The translations under genes and the position numbers were made by a program. The notes beneath the pieces were generated by a model, which did no database searches, was not told where the DNA came from, and worked only from the letters and a program-made list of their open reading frames with translations. Of a DNA stretch of 64,000 bases, positions 62,619 through 64,000 are shown piece by piece. This stretch comes from Sphingobacterium sp. ML3W (GTDB taxonomy: Bacteria > Bacteroidota > Bacteroidia > Sphingobacteriales > Sphingobacteriaceae): NCBI RefSeq assembly GCF_029542085.1, contig NZ_CP107036.1:3596001-3660000 (forward strand), written 5' to 3'. Positions within the stretch are counted from its first letter, which is position 1, and each line of letters opens with the position of its first letter.

Positions 62619-62914
62619 AATTTTAATATTTCATTTGGTTATAGTTTGGTCAATCTTAAAATAAATTTAGCTACTTATGATAAAGACGTCGAATAAACGA
62701 ATTTGTCCCTATAAATCCGTTTATTTTAATTATTTTATTTTTAGAGGCCGCCTATGCTGCGGACCTTTTCTATTTAATTTTTGCTCTTATCTCCCATTGT
62801 CTCTTTTTAACTATTCAATTTTCAGAAGGCTCATTTTCTCCTTTTGAACAGCTTGTTGTTTCATATTCCTCTAATTGTCCAAGTTAGTTTGCACTTTATT
62901 TACCCCTAATCTTG
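62619..62914. other. Spacer between SusD-like and beta-helix/PDZ genes
   Basis: About 300 A/T-rich bases. Contains a small hairpin at 62742-62768 (GGCCGC / GCGGACC) and two copies of a TTGTCC motif (62702-62708, TAATTGTCC at 62872-62880). No supported gene. Confidence 0.4.
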
Positions 62915-64000
62915 TTATTTATATAAGGGATTCTGTGGTATATTATTGTTAGTCACTTCGGTGGTCGGAATAAGCCAGGTCTGATTGTATGGTCCGACCG
63001 GAACGTTCAGCGAGGCACCACGTTGTTTCTGAATACGGTCAAATGTATTAGTTCGCTTCATTATCGTCCAAGACTGTCCCTCCTCATGCAATTCCCAATC
63101 AAACTCTCTCCAAACTGCCTGTTGGAATTGTTCCTTGGATAATCCACTCAAATCAGGTACCTGTGTGGGATCATTTTTATCTATACGTGCTCTTTTACGA
63201 ATAGTATTAATATAGCTATAGGCATTTGCGGGACCATTGATTGCATTTTCGGATTCAGCAGCGATCAGATACATCTCGGCCAATCGGATAATGGGAACAG
63301 AATACGGAATACTTGCCTGTGAGGGCAAATCTCCTCGATTGATAGAGGCGGTATCTACAAATTTCTGAAAAAACGGGCGGTCCAGAACCTTTTTATCAGG
63401 CTTGACATAGTTGCTAATGACCCCCCAGGAAAAACGACGATCACCTTTTGAAAAACTCGCCATAAAATTGTTTGATGGAACAAGGGTCGGATTATAGCCA
63501 GGAGAAGTATTGGATGAGCCGTTCAAGAAATTGGAACCACGACCTGGTTCATATAACTTCTCCCAAATGGATTCACTGGTATACTTCGTATTGTGAAATA
63601 CCTGTGCATAGTCATCCATCAATTTGTATTTTCCGGAGTTGATCACCGCGGTAGCTTTTTGCAGCGCATCTTTATAATAATGGGTCTGCTTGAGCGGATT
63701 GCCGGCCATGGTCAGGTATACGCGAGCCAAAACCGCTGTGGCTACGCTCTTATCCACACGTCCTTGCTGTGCGGCTTTGTCAGGAAGATTCTGCTCAGCG
63801 TACAGTAAATCTTTTAACACCTGTTCGTAAACCTGAGCCTGTCCAGTTCGGGGCAATCTTAGACTGTTGTAATCCTGAGGAATCTTCAATGGTAACGGCA
63901 CATCGCCAAACAATTGTACCAGATTAAAGAAAGCATACCCGCGCAAGAAGCTGGCCTCGGCAATTAATTGCGCCTTTTTACTATCATCCAATGGTGCATT
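62915..64000 (-). CDS. SusD/RagB family protein, N-terminus beyond the window
   Basis: At least 361 codons open to the right edge; signal peptide and lipobox lie outside. Visible parts are AEASFLRGYAFFNLVQLFGD with VPLPLKIPQDYNS near the cut end and VPIIRLAEMYLIAAESENAI and WREFDWELHEEGQSW in the C-terminal half, all typical of SusD. The partner SusC is expected just beyond the window. It is upstream of the beta-helix/PDZ gene on the same strand, so the pair may belong to one polysaccharide utilisation locus. Confidence 0.9.
   Translation of the reverse strand, partial: NAPLDDSKKAQLIAEASFLRGYAFFNLVQLFGDVPLPLKIPQDYNSLRLPRTGQAQVYEQVLKDLLYAEQNLPDKAAQQGRVDKSVATAVLARVYLTMAGNPLKQTHYYKDALQKATAVINSGKYKLMDDYAQVFHNTKYTSESIWEKLYEPGRGSNFLNGSSNTSPGYNPTLVPSNNFMASFSKGDRRFSWGVISNYVKPDKKVLDRPFFQKFVDTASINRGDLPSQASIPYSVPIIRLAEMYLIAAESENAINGPANAYSYINTIRKRARIDKNDPTQVPDLSGLSKEQFQQAVWREFDWELHEEGQSWTIMKRTNTFDRIQKQRGASLNVPVGPYNQTWLIPTTEVTNNNIPQNPLYK

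Noticed and set aside
1..64000. CRISPR array, defence island, insertion sequence or phage genes
   Set aside because: I found no spaced direct repeats, Cas, restriction, toxin-antitoxin, transposase or phage structural genes.

Overview
The window looks like chromosomal DNA of a member of the Bacteroidota, most like Sphingobacterium (family Sphingobacteriaceae). This rests on two SusC/SusD-type loci, type B L31, futalosine-pathway menaquinone synthesis (MqnC), a GlmU-like putative sugar nucleotidyltransferase, Bacteroidota-type promoters (TAnnTTTG with TTTG about 19 bases upstream) and low-GC, A/T-rich spacers. I saw no rRNA, CRISPR array, insertion sequence or prophage. Genus assignment is inference.

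Layout. 0-3 kb: sufS-sufE and an acyl-ACP desaturase. 3-7 kb: a structured spacer and two POT-family peptide transporters. 7-12 kb: an XRE regulator, then a minus-strand housekeeping operon (GlmU-like, tpiA, prmA, mpl-like) behind rpmE type B. 12-16 kb: a sugar cassette with a CBM9-like protein and an N-acetylhexosamine-kinase-like APH protein divergent from a Tat-exported GH109-type glycosidase, with paired LacI-type operators between them. 16-21 kb: a CNNM/CorC-type protein and two more POT transporters. 21-31 kb: an operon of PBP4-type carboxypeptidase, UMF1 transporter, LutA-like protein and Tat-exported sugar isomerase, then a SusC/SusD pair. 31-36 kb: mqnC-scpB, a 51-residue acidic mini-protein, a thioredoxin/rhodanese/GH25 cluster and a bestrophin. 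36-37 kb: a duplicated tRNA-Ser(UGA) locus with a tRNA 3'-end fragment and gene remnants. 37-43 kb: a PAS-LuxR regulator, Ogt, an ExbD-like protein, a truncated hemoglobin, a BlaI/BlaR1-like pair and a frameshifted PAS-LuxR remnant. 43-50 kb: PhoX-type lipoprotein, di-heme peroxidase, a secreted protein of unknown function and DoxX, interspersed with four copies of a hairpin repeat. 49.5-53 kb: methionine-gamma-lyase-like enzyme with a divergent Lrp regulator, a second bestrophin and an orphan PqqD. 53-57 kb: a TonB receptor plus DUF4374 lipoprotein resembling the XusAB xenosiderophore system. 57-64 kb: two secreted beta-helix proteins (one with a C-terminal PDZ domain), MgtC and a truncated SusD-like gene at the edge.

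The most unusual signal is a family of four same-strand intergenic elements (46961-49410). They share a hairpin with compensating base changes, a one-base 3' bulge in three copies, a G-run loop, and a downstream C-run that could pair with that loop. This fits a structured RNA or dispersed repeat not explained by the genes. Other points of interest are the tRNA-Ser duplication with remnants, recurrent very-short-leader promoters, the acidic mini-ORF, and a BlaR1-like protease whose sensor domain is replaced by a repetitive tail. I found no clear defence system or biosynthetic cluster.
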